Positions 10,471-21,657 of a DNA stretch of 64,000 nucleotides are shown here, piece by piece (the first letter of the stretch is position 1; each line of letters begins with the position of its first letter). The position numbers and the translations under genes are program-made. A model generated the notes under the pieces. The model made no database searches, was not told the DNA's origin, and saw only the letters and a program-made list of their open reading frames with translations. Source of the DNA: Diploptera punctata (lineage: Eukaryota; Arthropoda; Insecta; Blattodea; Blaberidae); contig JASPKZ010008348.1 in the NCBI GenBank assembly GCA_030220185.1, forward strand, positions 1,054,001 to 1,118,000. The letters run 5' to 3'.

Positions 10471-10910
10471 AAAAATCATCGGAGAACATATTGTTTAAAT
10501 AACTCACCTCATAGGATTCATGCTTCCATGATATCGCGATTTCAAACATAATCATGTTCATCGGCAGCCATAACTCCGACTGTTGAAATTCTTCGGCCGT
10601 CAACTATTCTATTGTCGCCATCTTCAGTGCTGCTATCTATGGTTGAATTTATGAACTTCGAAATCAATGTAATTTCGTTAGGGATATCAAAATTCATTGA
10701 TCTATTTTTTACATTGATTTCGAAGTTCATAAATTCAACCATAGATAGCAGCACTGAAGATGGCGACAATAGAATAGTTGACGGCCGAAGAATTTCAACA
10801 GTCGGAGTTATGGCTGACGATGAACATGATTATGTTTGAAATCGCGATATCATGGAAGCATGAATCCTATGAGGTGAGTTATTTAAACAATATGTTCTCC
10901 GATGATTTTT
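10471..10910. repeat. 440-bp near-perfect palindrome (foldback element)
   Basis: Two arms of about 200 bp (10471-10670 and 10711-10910) are reverse complements with only a few differences (for example ATGGCTGCCGATG against ATGGCTGACGATG), around a 40-bp loop. The arms are less AT-rich than the surroundings (TCGGCCGTCAAC). Both arms give mirror-image ORFs that are by-products. It could extrude as a long hairpin. No transposase-related coding is present. Confidence 0.9.
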
Positions 10911-12094
10911 AATGATTATACCTCATAATGTTTACTTCCCAACATTAATTAAATATAATTATTTTCTTATTTATTTATTATCTTCCTCTGACAAATGAAT
11001 GTCTATTTTACATCAGCCACTTAAGAACAGTGGTTGCTAGTAGTTCACATTGGGTGGATTTCTAACTTTTTTAGAAAAAACGACGTTGGCACCTACCTGA
11101 AAACCGTACATCGGTCGCGCAGTGGTTTCTGTCCTCAAGTAATGTTTCGCCGATAGTGACGTCATACACCGATATGACGACATACAGGCGGGTACAGGTA
11201 CGTTTAAAATAACATATGGCAACGCGGTAAAAACGATTGCATTATGGTTTTTCGATGCAAGAGCCAACTAGCGACAGGAAATTGAACTAACCATAGCCGA
11301 ACGAAACAACGAGAAAAAGGAAGGTAAGAATATTTAAATACAACTACAAAAATGCTCATTTTGAATCTCATAATATAGTAGTACCTCAACGTACAAATAA
11401 AAAATATATAACGTCTATATTTTACAAAGAATTAAATGTAATTGAAAATAATAATATATTATATAGGTTATGTTCTTATGTATACGTGTTGCATTTTAAG
11501 ATTAACTTTTGTTTTTAACGTTTCAAGTTTTATTTATTAGAAAATTTAATTAAAGACAAACTTAAAACCTAACCTTTAAGGCTAACTATTCAATACGAGG
11601 ATAACCTGTATAATTTCCAAAATATACCTGTATTTTTATAGTTTAATTTTGATACACTTAAGTCTTGAATAATATTTGACAGAGCATCATATTTAGTATT
11701 TTTACTCATTTTATTGAGACCTACCGGCATTTTTATACTGTATGTAATACTGATTTTGATTAACTAATTTTATACATGCTCATAATAAATGTATCAGTAG
11801 ATAATACTGTTTAATTCTATTTTTAGGTACTGTGTTGAAATAAAGGCAAAAGAAACAAGGACTTTAAGAAGATTGTGTCTTAGCTGAAAGTTGAATGGAG
11901 TTATTAACGTCTTGAGGTATGTTCATATTTATAATGTTTCTGACAAATAGTTAATGATCATCGAAAAAACCTTAGTTTGATTTCCACTTGATTTTCCATA
12001 CTATATTCTTGTAATTCTATTGCACTACATACTTCCTCTGTCTTTACTAACATTTCATACTATTTTAAAAGTTTTACAATAAATCTTATAATTT
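10911..12094. other. No recognisable gene; one copy of the GGGTGGATTTCT end
   Basis: At 11046-11063 lies CACATTGGGTGGATTTCT, the same end motif as the element at 15633-17581. A relatively GC-rich part (11085-11290) follows and then AT-rich sequence. No coding signature. Confidence 0.4.
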
Positions 12095-13690
12095 TGTGGA
12101 AAAACTGCACTTAAACTAGCGTGAAATATTTTCAAAGTCCTATAGAACAACAGTGCGCATGCACCAGAGTTCATAGAGCCAGCGATAACCCACAATTTAA
12201 CCACATATCAATTATCATCCTCGATTACTATCCGTCGCTATGAAATTTAAATGACCAATATTTGCAATAAATCCCCAAAACTATGTTAAAAATTTGGTAA
12301 TAATATTAAAATTACCAAACGTTTATTAAAAATGGGTGTACATTTGCTTATCACTCCCTAACGCTGATCCGACCAGCGATAACCCAAAACAGCGATAGAA
12401 AAATCATAGACTAAGTAATATACTCTGTGGAGGAAATAGCAGTTAGCATCACAATATTGTCTAATAGTGTCATAATATTGTGATTTGCATATTTAAATAA
12501 ATACTTCAAAATTGTCTAATAATGTTATAAAAATTGTTTGAAAAAGTTAAAAATATTAAATAATATTAGTAAATACAGAAGAAGAGCTATAATTTACATC
12601 AATATAACTGAAAAATCAAGCGCTAGTAGAAGTGCAGTTGAGCCAATATTTTTTTATAATTATTAAATATTTATTTACATATGCAATGATTTCTTTTCAA
12701 AGTTCTACAGAATTACAGTGTGCATGCTCGAATGCTTAATGTAACTTCACAATATGTCAGTAAAAGTAGAGTTACCAACATTTGCAATTAATTCCACACA
12801 TAATTAATGAAATTAACTTGATTTTGTTATGTTCTGATGGGACAGGTTAGTGTACATCAGATTAATGTACACTTAATTAAATATTGTGCACATAATTTAT
12901 TTTGTTACATTAGGAAGGGGAAGTTTGTGTAATCCATTTCTAATAAATATTTGGGAATTTATTGTGAAGGTTGATCCCATCAGTTTCATAGCTACGTGGT
13001 TCCATCTAGTGTCTACTTTATAAAAATTTGCACATGCGCAGTGTTATTCTGTAGAACTCAGAAAATTTATGGTGGAAATCACAATAAAGTTTTACAAATT
13101 TTCTAAGTCCAACGGAATAACTATGTACTGTATAAGCTTAAGGCTCAACAGCAATTTAACTTGCCCTTGATTTTTTAAGTTTGTTGTAAACTGTAGTTCT
13201 TCTTCTATATTTACTAACTTTTTTAATATCTTAAACGTCTTTCAAACAATTTTTATAACATTATTTGACAATTTTTAAGTAGACAATAATGTGATGCTGA
13301 TTGCTATTTTCTCCACAGTGGATATTACCTGGTCAGTTATTTTCTCTCTCCTTCCAATGTTGTTTCCACCGTTATTGCTGGTTGCAACGATGTTAGGAAG
13401 AGATAAGTTAGTCCATTTTTAATAAACGTTTGGGAATTTGAATTTTATTAATATATTTTTTTAATAGGTTTGGGGATTTATTGCAAAGATTGGTCATTCA
13501 AATTTCACAGCGACGTTCTGCCATCTGGCAAAAGCTGTATAAACTTTAGTACAATATCGATAATAATCTATGTGTGGTGAGCAGTGATAATCCACTAGGC
13601 AAGGATGATAATCGATATGTGGTTCAATGGTGGGTTATCACAGACTCTATAAACTCTGGCACATGCGCATTGTTGGGTAAGAAACTGCTG
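12095..13690. repeat. Long inverted-repeat element with a second inverted-repeat element inside
   Basis: Diverged arms of about 500 bp (about 12120-12620 and 13190-13690) are inverted copies. Shared blocks include CAGTGCGCATGC/CACATGCGCATTG, AACCACATATC, GCAATAAATCCCCAAA, CCAAACGTTTATTAAAAATG and TAGCATCACA, in mirror order. A second inverted pair lies between the arms (12694-13073). A lone arm copy is at 41225-41770 and a partial one near 15470-15600. No coding capacity is seen. Confidence 0.7.
12694..13073. repeat. Inner inverted-repeat MITE
   Basis: Ends TTTCAAAGTTCTACAGAATT and GAGTTCTACAGAATAACACT (the second read on the minus strand from 13068) are inverted copies running into TGTGCATGC/TGCGCATGTGC. 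The element sits between the arms of the larger one. A partial copy lies at 14985-15290. Confidence 0.65.
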
Positions 13691-14050
13691 TTTCTGCTAA
13701 ATACTTCCTAACAAATATTTGCTAGACATTGTAACATGCTACTGAGGGATGTTTAATGCTCGTGGATTGATCCGAGACTTTTTTACTCTCTCAGTAATGA
13801 TAATTAACTAATATAAGACAATATCAGAATTTAATAAAATTAATTTGTTTTCCAGGGTGTGTAAGTCCAATGAAGAGTGCTGATGCAGTAAAATGGATGA
13901 CAGCTTTAAATTAATGTAATATTATTAAATAAAAATGGATGAAAGCATGTAATGTATATTATTAAAATCATTAAATTTATCCTCTCTGAAGATGTTCATA
14001 TTTCATCACTAATTTTGCTTCTTTTTCATGAAAGTGCTTACATGTGGGAC
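13691..14050. other. No recognisable gene
   Basis: AT-rich spacer between two inverted-repeat elements. Confidence 0.5.
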
Positions 14051-14583
14051 GTTCAGTAAATAATGCACATAATTTTAGTTCTTCATTATCTTTCATTGGA
14101 AATGACAAACTTTACAGAACATATATATTCAATCATTCCTTTATAATGTCATTGTTTTCCAACAGATGGCTGTGATGAATTTTAGTTTTAAAATGCCAGT
14201 TGCTCATGAAACACGTTCAAAGCATAGATCTGTGATTGAAGATCAGGAGGATCTGACAGTCTTCATTCTACCGCTGACATCAACCCAACAACCGATAGTA
14301 CTCCTATCCATTGCTTGATTGTCATATGCATTTCGTAAGTGTCTGTGAATGTTTGAAATGGTCTGCTGTTCTGCAGAAAGAAATTCAATCATGTCTCTCT
14401 GATATGTACATGTTTTGTAAGCAGCCACCATTTTAAAATTAAAGTACATTGCAATTATTTGTCGGAAAACAATGAAACTTCATGATGTTATAAAGGAAGG
14501 ATTGAAGATATATTCTGTAAAGTTTCATTCATTTCCAATGGAAGGCAATCGAGAACTAAAATTATGTGCATTAATTATTGAAT
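14051..14583. mobile_element. Internally deleted mariner-like element
   Basis: Terminal inverted repeats of about 110 bp share AATGCACATAATTTTAGTTC at the ends and CTTTACAGAA, TCCTTTATAA and CATTGTTTTCC inwards. The interior keeps only the helix-turn-helix start of a transposase, on the minus strand. Confidence 0.75.
14250..14449 (-). pseudogene. Mariner-type transposase N-terminal helix-turn-helix fragment
   Basis: The frame reads MIEFLSAEQQTISNIHRHL, NAYDNQAMDRSTIGCWV. This matches the mariner/Mos1 HTH pattern (IxFLxxEG.TxxEIHRRL.xVYGD.xxxxSTVxRWV). The DDE catalytic part is absent, so this is a relic. Confidence 0.65.
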
Positions 14584-14984
14584 GACAGTGAGTTTTCATT
14601 TAAACACAACCTCATGTGTCCTTTAGAGTGATAAAGTTTCAATCTGTTTCCCTCGTCAACAAACCATGACATTTCCTTATAAATTTTTGTTTGTTGATTT
14701 TTAGAAAGATATACAAATCTTCTATACAAACACTTTTCCTTTAGCATGCATAGGGTTAAGAATGGGAATGATGTTTTCAAAATATATTAAGAGCATAGGA
14801 TCATACTTTTAGAGGTAAGGTAAGTTTCTGATTCATTTTTTTTTTTTTTCTTCAGAATCCTTCCATGTTGACTTGTCCCTACTATCAACTTTCTCATTTT
14901 GATTCCAAAGGCATTTCTTATGTAAATTTGGTTGTTATTCAGTACCAGTGCCCATGTAGCATGATTCAATTTTTATAGCAATGA

Positions 14985-15290
14985 AATACTTAAGAAATCA
15001 GTATGACCAACTTTGCAATTAATTCCAAAATATATGAATGTTCACTCGCTTCATTTTGTTAGGTTGCAATGGGACAAGTTAGTGTACACCAGATTAGTTT
15101 ATTAAATAATAGGCATGTAATTTATTTTGTTCGGTTGTGAAGGAGCATGTTAGTGTACATCCATTTCTTATAAACATGTACGGAAGGTTGGTCATACCAA
15201 TTTTATAGACATGTGGTTTCATCTGGCGAGAATTCCATAAATGCTTTCGCATGCATACTGCTATTCTGTCAAACTTAGAAAAATCATTGG
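14985..15290 (+). repeat. Partial copy of the inner inverted-repeat MITE
   Basis: GACCAACTTTGCAATTAATTCC, GACAAGTTAGTGTACACCAG and CATACTGCTATTCTGTCAAA follow the order of the element at 12694-13073. The left terminal repeat is missing. Confidence 0.5.
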
Positions 15291-15632
15291 TTGAGTTATT
15301 GTACAATTTCTCCCTCCTCCCAATACTGCTTGATGATTGCCCACATTGGTCTTAAATTTAAAAAGATAAACCTAAATAATTTGCACTAACATTATATTTC
15401 TCCTTTAGTCTAATTTATTATTATAAGGTATTAATTATGTTCTGTATGGCAAATGTAGCAAAAAACATTGCACTTCTAATGTATAAACTGGCTGAACATT
15501 ACCTTATCCTTGATTTTTCAGTTTATTCTTGTAAACTGTAAATTACTCATCCTAACCTTTTTTTAATATTATTAGTTTGGCTGATATTTGAAAAAAGGTG
15601 ATTTCCGAGATTTATTAAAACTTCATGTCGCT

Positions 15633-17581
15633 TGTGACAATGGGTGGATTTCTGTTCTCAAATTTTTATGCCACTAGAATAATGTAAACAATTTTAACTT
15701 ATTCATTAATCAAATTTGCATATTATGTCATTTAAAAACATGTTAATCCATCTTTTTCTGATATGTGGATTAATTTAAATCCAATTATAATCATAAATGT
15801 AACCATGGCTATATTAAGAAGAAATGGTTTCCAATGTGCCATTTTTAAATTGTTTCCTGATGTCAATATTATTAAACTATAGAAATTATTTAATATATGT
15901 ACGAAATTACTGCACTTTATATTTGTACCTTTCGTCTAGAATAGGTTGTTTTAATATTTCTAGATAAAAAATAACTCACCTTAATATTGAAGAGACTAAA
16001 GCTGAGAGATTACACGTAACATTACCTAAGTTTCACCAAACTGAATTTTTGTTCATTTGAACAATTGAGATTGAGTGAAATCCTAGGTTGACAACACTTA
16101 AATAAGGATAAAGTTTCCATTAAATGCAGTGATAAATTTTTCAAAGTCCCAGACAGACACCATGTGCATGCGCCAACAAATGCAAAGTTGTTTACACTAT
16201 GGAATCACGCGATGCTGCCAACATATACACAATATTTAATGAACCTAAAAGCTAACCTAATGCAATTTAAGCACTCTAACCTGTGAAAGAATGCAAAGTG
16301 AAATTGTGAAGTACATACTCTATGTTGGCTGCATTGGAACATGTATTGTGTATATTCGTTGAATTTAATATGCTATCACGTCATTATGTTACATATGTAG
16401 TTAAATATCATAGGAAAATATATTGAAATCATTAGAAAAAATGTAAAATTTATTGTAAGTGGTGATAAATAATTTGAGAATAAAACCCTGTTGGCGCATG
16501 CGCGTGGTGTCTGCCTGGGACTTAGAAAAAATTGTCACTGCACTCAATGGAAACTTCAGCACTTAAGTAATATACGAAATTCTCCTTTTGAAGCTTCCTC
16601 CCTTCTCACGCTAATGGAACAGACTTTACTGTAATTTTTTTTTTGTTTTATTTATAATATAGAACATGAGATTGAAATACATGTGGGTACAGATACGTGT
16701 TACTGTTCTATGTAATCACACACACGAGAATTTAATTTTAATGTCATTCTTCAAGATTATTTACAAAATAAATATCTCAATGTATGGAATTTTAAAATAT
16801 ATTTTACACATATGATTTTTACACACATGATTTTTATACAGAACTTATCACAACCACTTTTTTCTAATAACACGGTCTTGCATCAAGAAGGCAGATTTTT
16901 GTTGTCCTTGCATAACCAAACAGCTTTCGTTGCTCATAACCTAAAACATAAAAATGCCATAATATTAACTACATTATCCAATTTCACATTAAAGAATTCA
17001 AGTTATCAACAAGACTATACTATAGGCTAAAATAATCATTGAAAATAGTTATAACTTTAAATAAATTGATCTCAAAATTAAGTTGCATAAATTTAGGCCT
17101 AAATGATAAAAGTAATGCAATATTTTATTCAATGCAGAAAACATTACATTATTTTTAACTATACTGGTTAATTTATAGGTCACTATTCAAAACATTTAAG
17201 AAATTATGAGAAACTTACCTGAAATTTTTATACGTGAAAATCCACATCTCGATCAAGGTTAATAATACCAGATTTATATGGAATCCCACATCCACTTAAT
17301 AAAATAATGGAGTACGCTTTTTCCGAATCTTCTTCCCGCCTTTAATTTCCTTATATCGAAGCACATTTTATTGTTATCCTTGAGAACGAAGATAAATACG
17401 AAAATGTAACCGCCATATTTGACACACCTCCATCCAGGTATGCTGACGTAAACAAATATGGCGGATCCTCCGAACGATGTTCGAGACCGAGACATGGGTA
17501 GGTTTTTCGATTTGTTATTAGAAACCAAAAAGTTACGACTTCGATCAAAACTTGAGAACAGAAATCCACCCTTAAGTCACA
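15633..17581. mobile_element. Unclassified terminal-inverted-repeat element
   Basis: GGGTGGATTTCTGTTCTCAA at 15642-15661 has an exact 20-bp inverted copy ending at 17571. The inverted similarity extends outwards across an AT spacer to TGTGAC/GTCACA. I could not find a clean target duplication or a transposase. A related end occurs at 11046-11063. The element hosts the MITE at 16113-16554. Confidence 0.45.
16113..16554. mobile_element. MITE with ~75-bp terminal inverted repeats
   Basis: GTTTCCATTAAATGCAGTGA and its inverted counterpart TCACTGCACTCAATGGAAAC bound the element. Inside lie AAAGTCCCAGACAGACACCA and the inverted TGGTGTCTGCCTGGGACTT, then CATGCGCCAAC/GTTGGCGCATGCG. Flanks share CACTTAARTAA, a possible target duplication offset by a few bases. 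Confidence 0.7.
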
Positions 17582-17679
17582 TATTGTTATTTCTGAGATA
17601 TAGAGATTTTAATGTTTTCAAAAAAATATAAATACTAATTGGGCAGTATTGTTGTTAATACACTGTGTGTCTATTGTCC

Positions 17680-17910
17680 ACTGCTGTAGTCTCAAGGTAG
17701 CGTGCTGCCTTGTCACGCAACGGGCCCGGGTTCGATTTCCGGTCAGGACAGGCTCCTGGGTGAGGTTTTTCCTCACCTGTAAGACAAATGTCAGGAAGCT
17801 TAGGGCCCAACGGTCCATGAAAATCATCCAGCCATCATTATCATCCTTAATCGGTATGGAAAGCAACGGGAAGCTACCGCAACAGAGCGTTCCTACCACA
17901 GTGAACTGAA
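17680..17910 (+). mobile_element. tRNA-Asp-like SINE (SINE-3), copy 1
   Basis: The head TAGTCTCAAGGTAGCGTGCT, GCCTTGTCACGC, GGGTTCGATTTCC resembles a tRNA with a GTC anticodon. The body has GAGGTTTTTCCTCACCTGTA, GACAAATGTC and GGTATGGAAAGCAACGGGA. Other copies are at 35575-35905, 50335-50615, 57195-57395 and 58388-58700. Confidence 0.75.
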
Positions 17911-18204
17911 CTAAAATTTATTGGGTTTTATCTTGACACTTAACAACTTTGAGAAAATATTTTAGCCTTTTCATGGTTGCTATGGCAAATGCAACATCAA
18001 CAGATATTAAGGATGTGCAGACCATAGAGAACCGGTACTAGACCTCTAAAATTCTCATTGGGGTGAAAGACGTGGTGTATGTTTTAACAAACACGTCAGC
18101 ATTTAAATTGTATCTGTGTTGGACAATAAGGGTGTTTTGGTTTAATACGTTGTCTTCAATTGGCGCCACAGTATCTACATTTTAGATTTCCCTTTAGTTT
18201 GACT

Positions 18205-18300
18205 CAATGGTCAGCATTTTTAAAACCTCGTGGCATAGAAAGCCAAAGCTCCTGGGTTCAACCCTGTCTGAGAATATACTTTTCTCTTCAAATATAATTT
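18205..18300 (+). repeat. Relic of the tRNA-like foldback arm
   Basis: AAAGCCAAAGCTCCTGGGTT, CAACCCTGTCTGAG and CTTTTCTCTTCAAATATAAT follow the order of the right arm of the elements at 5563-5994 and 51941-52166. The tRNA-like fold is lost. Confidence 0.55.
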
Positions 18301-20248
18301 GTCTCTGTAATGATAAAAAAGAAATGGGAAGAAGAACATAACTCATTGGAGTACAGAAATGAATATATCATTATAATAGAAATGACTTTATTTTCCAGAG
18401 AAACTGTAATTGTTGAAATTTATGCACCTACAAATGATGCTCACATGCAGAAAAAAAGAGTGATTTTGGAATACATTATGTGAAACCATAGAATGAATAT
18501 CACAAAGGAAGGATATGATGTTGATGGTGGATATGAACACCCGAGTATGAACTGATGATTTTAGTAGTTGGAAAATTTGGGGAAAATATTGTAAATGATA
18601 ACGGCGAACACTTATTAGAAATATGTGAGCAATTTGATTTGAGAGTAGTAAATACTTTCTTTCAACATAAAGATAATCACAAATATACATGACAAAGAAA
18701 TACAAAAGATCAATAATCCAATAATAGACTATATCATTATGCACCAAGGAAGCACCATTAAGACAAAATATAGTAGATCTTACACAGGTGCACATTGTGG
18801 AATGGATCATTACTTATTGAAACTGAATTTTTTGGCCATGGAAAGGAATACTGACAAGTCAAGTAAAGAAAAAAATCTCAACAGGCAGTACTAAAATATG
18901 AAGAAAGAAACTTGAATATAGAACATTTAACTGATTCAAGTATAAAAAATTAAAAAAATAATATTAAGATTGGATAGAGAAATGGACAAATCACTGGATT
19001 TGGAAACAGAAGAATTATGCAATTATATAGAGAATACGCCAATTAAAATTGCGACAGAAGTAGCTTACTTGGAATGAAGGATGAATATGGAAAGAAACAA
19101 AGGTGGTGGTCAGAAGACATACAAGAAGCAATAAAATACAAGAAAGAAGAATTTAGGAAATAGATTATTACAAAAACACAAGATGATCATAAAAAAAATA
19201 TAGAGAGAAAAATCATAATGTAATACGAAAAATAAGAAAGTCAAAGAATGATGAAAGGGAAACAGTATGTTCAAATGTTAATAGTAAACTAGGCTTTCAG
19301 TAGAGCAAGAGAAGCATGGTCGGTACTGAAATCACTGAGACAAGTAACACAACATAAAATAAAAATTAACATTGTAAAGATGAAGGAATGGATAGTATAT
19401 TTAAGGAATTATTGAATGAAAATAGAGAAGAATTTATGGAGATTAAAACAGAAACAAATATTTGAAGGAATCCAAACAGAAATAACGAAGGAAGAAATAG
19501 AAGAATCTCTAATGGAAGGGAAGAATGGCAAATCACCAGGACCAGGAGGCATGCATTTAGAAATGTTGAAAAATGAGGAAAATCTATAATCAAACTCATA
19601 ACAAAAGTATTTAATCAAATTTTAAGAGAAGGAAAAATACAGGAAGAAATACAGAAGAAAAGATAGGACATATCATAACTATATTTAAGATGGAAATAGA
19701 AGGGATTGTGAAAAATCATTATAGAATATGTGTTATAAATTCCCTGATGAAATTCCTAAATGATAGAAAACAAAATTGAAGTGGAATAGAATAGCAATGT
19801 GGATTTACACCAGGTTAATTTTGTATATATAATATATTTGTATTACGACAAATCGTTGCAAATGTGAAAATAAATCAATAGATAATGGATTGGTTTTTAT
19901 GGATTTAGAAAAAGCATATGACAGTGTACCATTAGCAATATTCTAGGGGGCATTATGTATAACAAATATTGATGAATCCCTAATTTAAGTAATACAAGAA
20001 ATGTATAAGGACAATAAATGTTAAATAAAAATGGGATCTGAGCTGTCAGAATCTTTTGAAACCAGTAAAGGATTGTTACAACGATGTCCTATGTCACCAA
20101 CACTTTTTTAAATATATAGACATGTGGTTTGTATAATGGTAATGTAAGTGTGCAAGAATGGGACTAGAATTAACACATAGATGACATGTTGATTAAATAA
20201 AAATAAAACTTTTAAAGATTTAAATGATTTTCGTAATTATTAAAATAC

Positions 20249-20297
20249 AAATTCATTACAGCTGTTTCAGTACATTGTACCTTCTTCAGACGAATTT
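20249..20297 (-). ncRNA. Hammerhead ribozyme of the Penelope-like element
   Basis: On the minus strand the three core elements occur in order. CTGAAGA is followed by stem II AGGTAC-AAT-GTACT (5 bp with one bulged G). GAAAC is followed by a minimal stem III, closed by AC/GT around AGCT, ending in the cleavage triplet GTA. Stem I is AAATTCGT paired with ATGAATTT, eight pairs including one G-T. Minimal type I hammerheads with a very short stem III are known from Penelope-like retroelements, where they process transcripts. The pairing was done by eye from the sequence. Confidence 0.75.
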
Positions 20298-20424
20298 TAT
20301 TATGATTACAAATGAATTTCATTGTTATATATAAACTCCAGTACATAACAACTGTAACTATGCAACTGAATGTAACAAATAAATTTTAACAAAGAATCTC
20401 TTATTATAAATATAGAAGAGGTGT

Positions 20425-20697
20425 TTAATTTAAATCCAATTGGGAATTTAACAGCCTATTACTGTTCTTCAATTTATGTATCTCTACAATTTCTAAAAGA
20501 TCTAGTTTTTTCCCTTTGCCACAAACATGTAAAACTTTAAAATTTGAATCAAAACAAATATCGTTTTGAAGTAGATGGTTAACATACTTTGAAGAGTCTA
20601 CATATTTGTTATATGCTCTCATATGTTCCTTTATACGAGAAATTAAAGGTCTGCCAGTTAGTCCTATGTTGTCATTGTTGCGCGTGCCACACTCCAA
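20425..20697 (-). pseudogene. GIY-YIG endonuclease domain of the Penelope-like element
   Basis: The 90-codon frame reads LECGTRNNDNIGLTGRPLI (in part upstream of the first Met), then SRIKEHMRAYNKYVDSSKYV and LLEIVEIHKLKN. In Penelope-like elements this region is LxCxxCxxxYIGQTGRxFxxRxKEH, and the GIY-YIG fold cuts target DNA. Here the YIGQTGR core reads NIGLTGR and the second Cys of the CxxC is changed, so activity is doubtful. It ends with NRLLNSQLDLN and a stop. The reverse transcriptase that should precede it is absent, apart from the linker at 20700-20925. Confidence 0.75.
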
Positions 20698-21657
20698 TTT
20701 ATAAACATTTGATAATTGTTGCTTTTTACTTTGGTTTTATTGCTTTTTATTAATTTTGCAAAGTTTTATTTGTTTCAAACACCACATTAATGTTCAACTT
20801 TTTTAAGCATTTGGGTATCTTATTGGAAAGTATGCCTATGTCTGACAAAATATATTTATTTATGTCTTTCTTGGGTAAAGGAAAAATTTTGATAATTGCT
20901 TTTTGTAATATATTTACTTTTTGCCGATGATCATATAATTATAACCCAGGATGGGGAAGATGCTGTTTATATGGGTAATCAGTTGTCAACAACGTATCAG
21001 AAATAGGGTTTGAAAATCAACAAGAAACAGAGTATTTAACAAATGACCCAGGTGAATAATTTATTGATGAGCTAAAGATAAAGAAGAGCGATAGTTTCAG
21101 TTAGTTGGGATCAATTATAGAGTAAGATAGAACATTAATAAATAAATAGCAAAAAGGATAGAAGAAAAACCAGAGGAATGTTAAACTCTATACTATGGAG
21201 TAAAAACATCATTAACAGAACAAAACAACTAATTTATAAGTCCATACTAGAAAGTATAATGTTATAGGAATCGGAAGTTTGCACAGTGACACAACAACAT
21301 GCCAACAGAATAACTGCAGTTGAAATTGATTTCGGAGAAGAGCTGCCAGAAAATCTCGATTTGAAAGAATTAGAAATACATAAATTGGAAAATAGCTGAA
21401 TGCAGAAAGAAGTATAATGGATGAGATTGAACACAGAACGCTAATATAATATGGACACATAAGAAGAATATGGAAGACTACCAAAGACCATACATACATG
21501 GAAAACTGACAGAAGGAGCAGAAAAGGAAGACCAAGAACAACCTGGAAGAATAACATTCAGAAATCAATGAGCAAATTTGGTGTAACGGATGAAAACACA
21601 GAGGACAAAGAACGATGGACAACTGTAATTAAAGAGAAATTTATGAATGTGTACTAA

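Larger units (their letters stand above)
20195..20925 (-). mobile_element. Penelope-like element fragment
   Basis: The minus strand encodes a linker typical of Penelope-like ORFs (SNKIPKCLKKLNINVVFETN, then KTLQN), followed by a GIY-YIG endonuclease-like segment. Downstream of the coding part is a hammerhead motif. The element interrupts the RT of the plus-strand LINE. The reverse transcriptase half is missing, so it is a truncated copy. Confidence 0.75.
18305..21657 (+). mobile_element. Decayed RTE/BovB-like LINE, interrupted by a Penelope-like element
   Basis: Endonuclease remnants at about 18560-18840 read FDLRVVNTFFQHKDNHKYT and GAHCGMDHYLLKL. The reverse transcriptase follows with KNGKSPGPGGMHLEMLK (about 19515), MDLEKAYDSVP (about 19897) and MSPTLF (about 20092). 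FADDHIIITQDGED resumes at about 20923. The C-terminal tail contains ILWSKNIINRTKQLIYKS, KGRPRTTWKNNI and ERWTTVIKEKFMNVY, ending at the stop 21655-21657. Frameshifts and stops are frequent. The RT is cut between CARMGLELTH and FADD by the insertion at 20195-20925. Confidence 0.8.

Noticed and set aside
10542..10839. Two 75-codon open frames with identical starts on opposite strands
   Set aside because: They are mirror products of the palindrome 10471-10910, not genes.
17458..17631. 57-codon ORF starting MADPPNDVRDRDMG
   Set aside because: It crosses the terminal repeat of the element 15633-17581 and ends in low-complexity sequence. No homologous copy in the window supports it.
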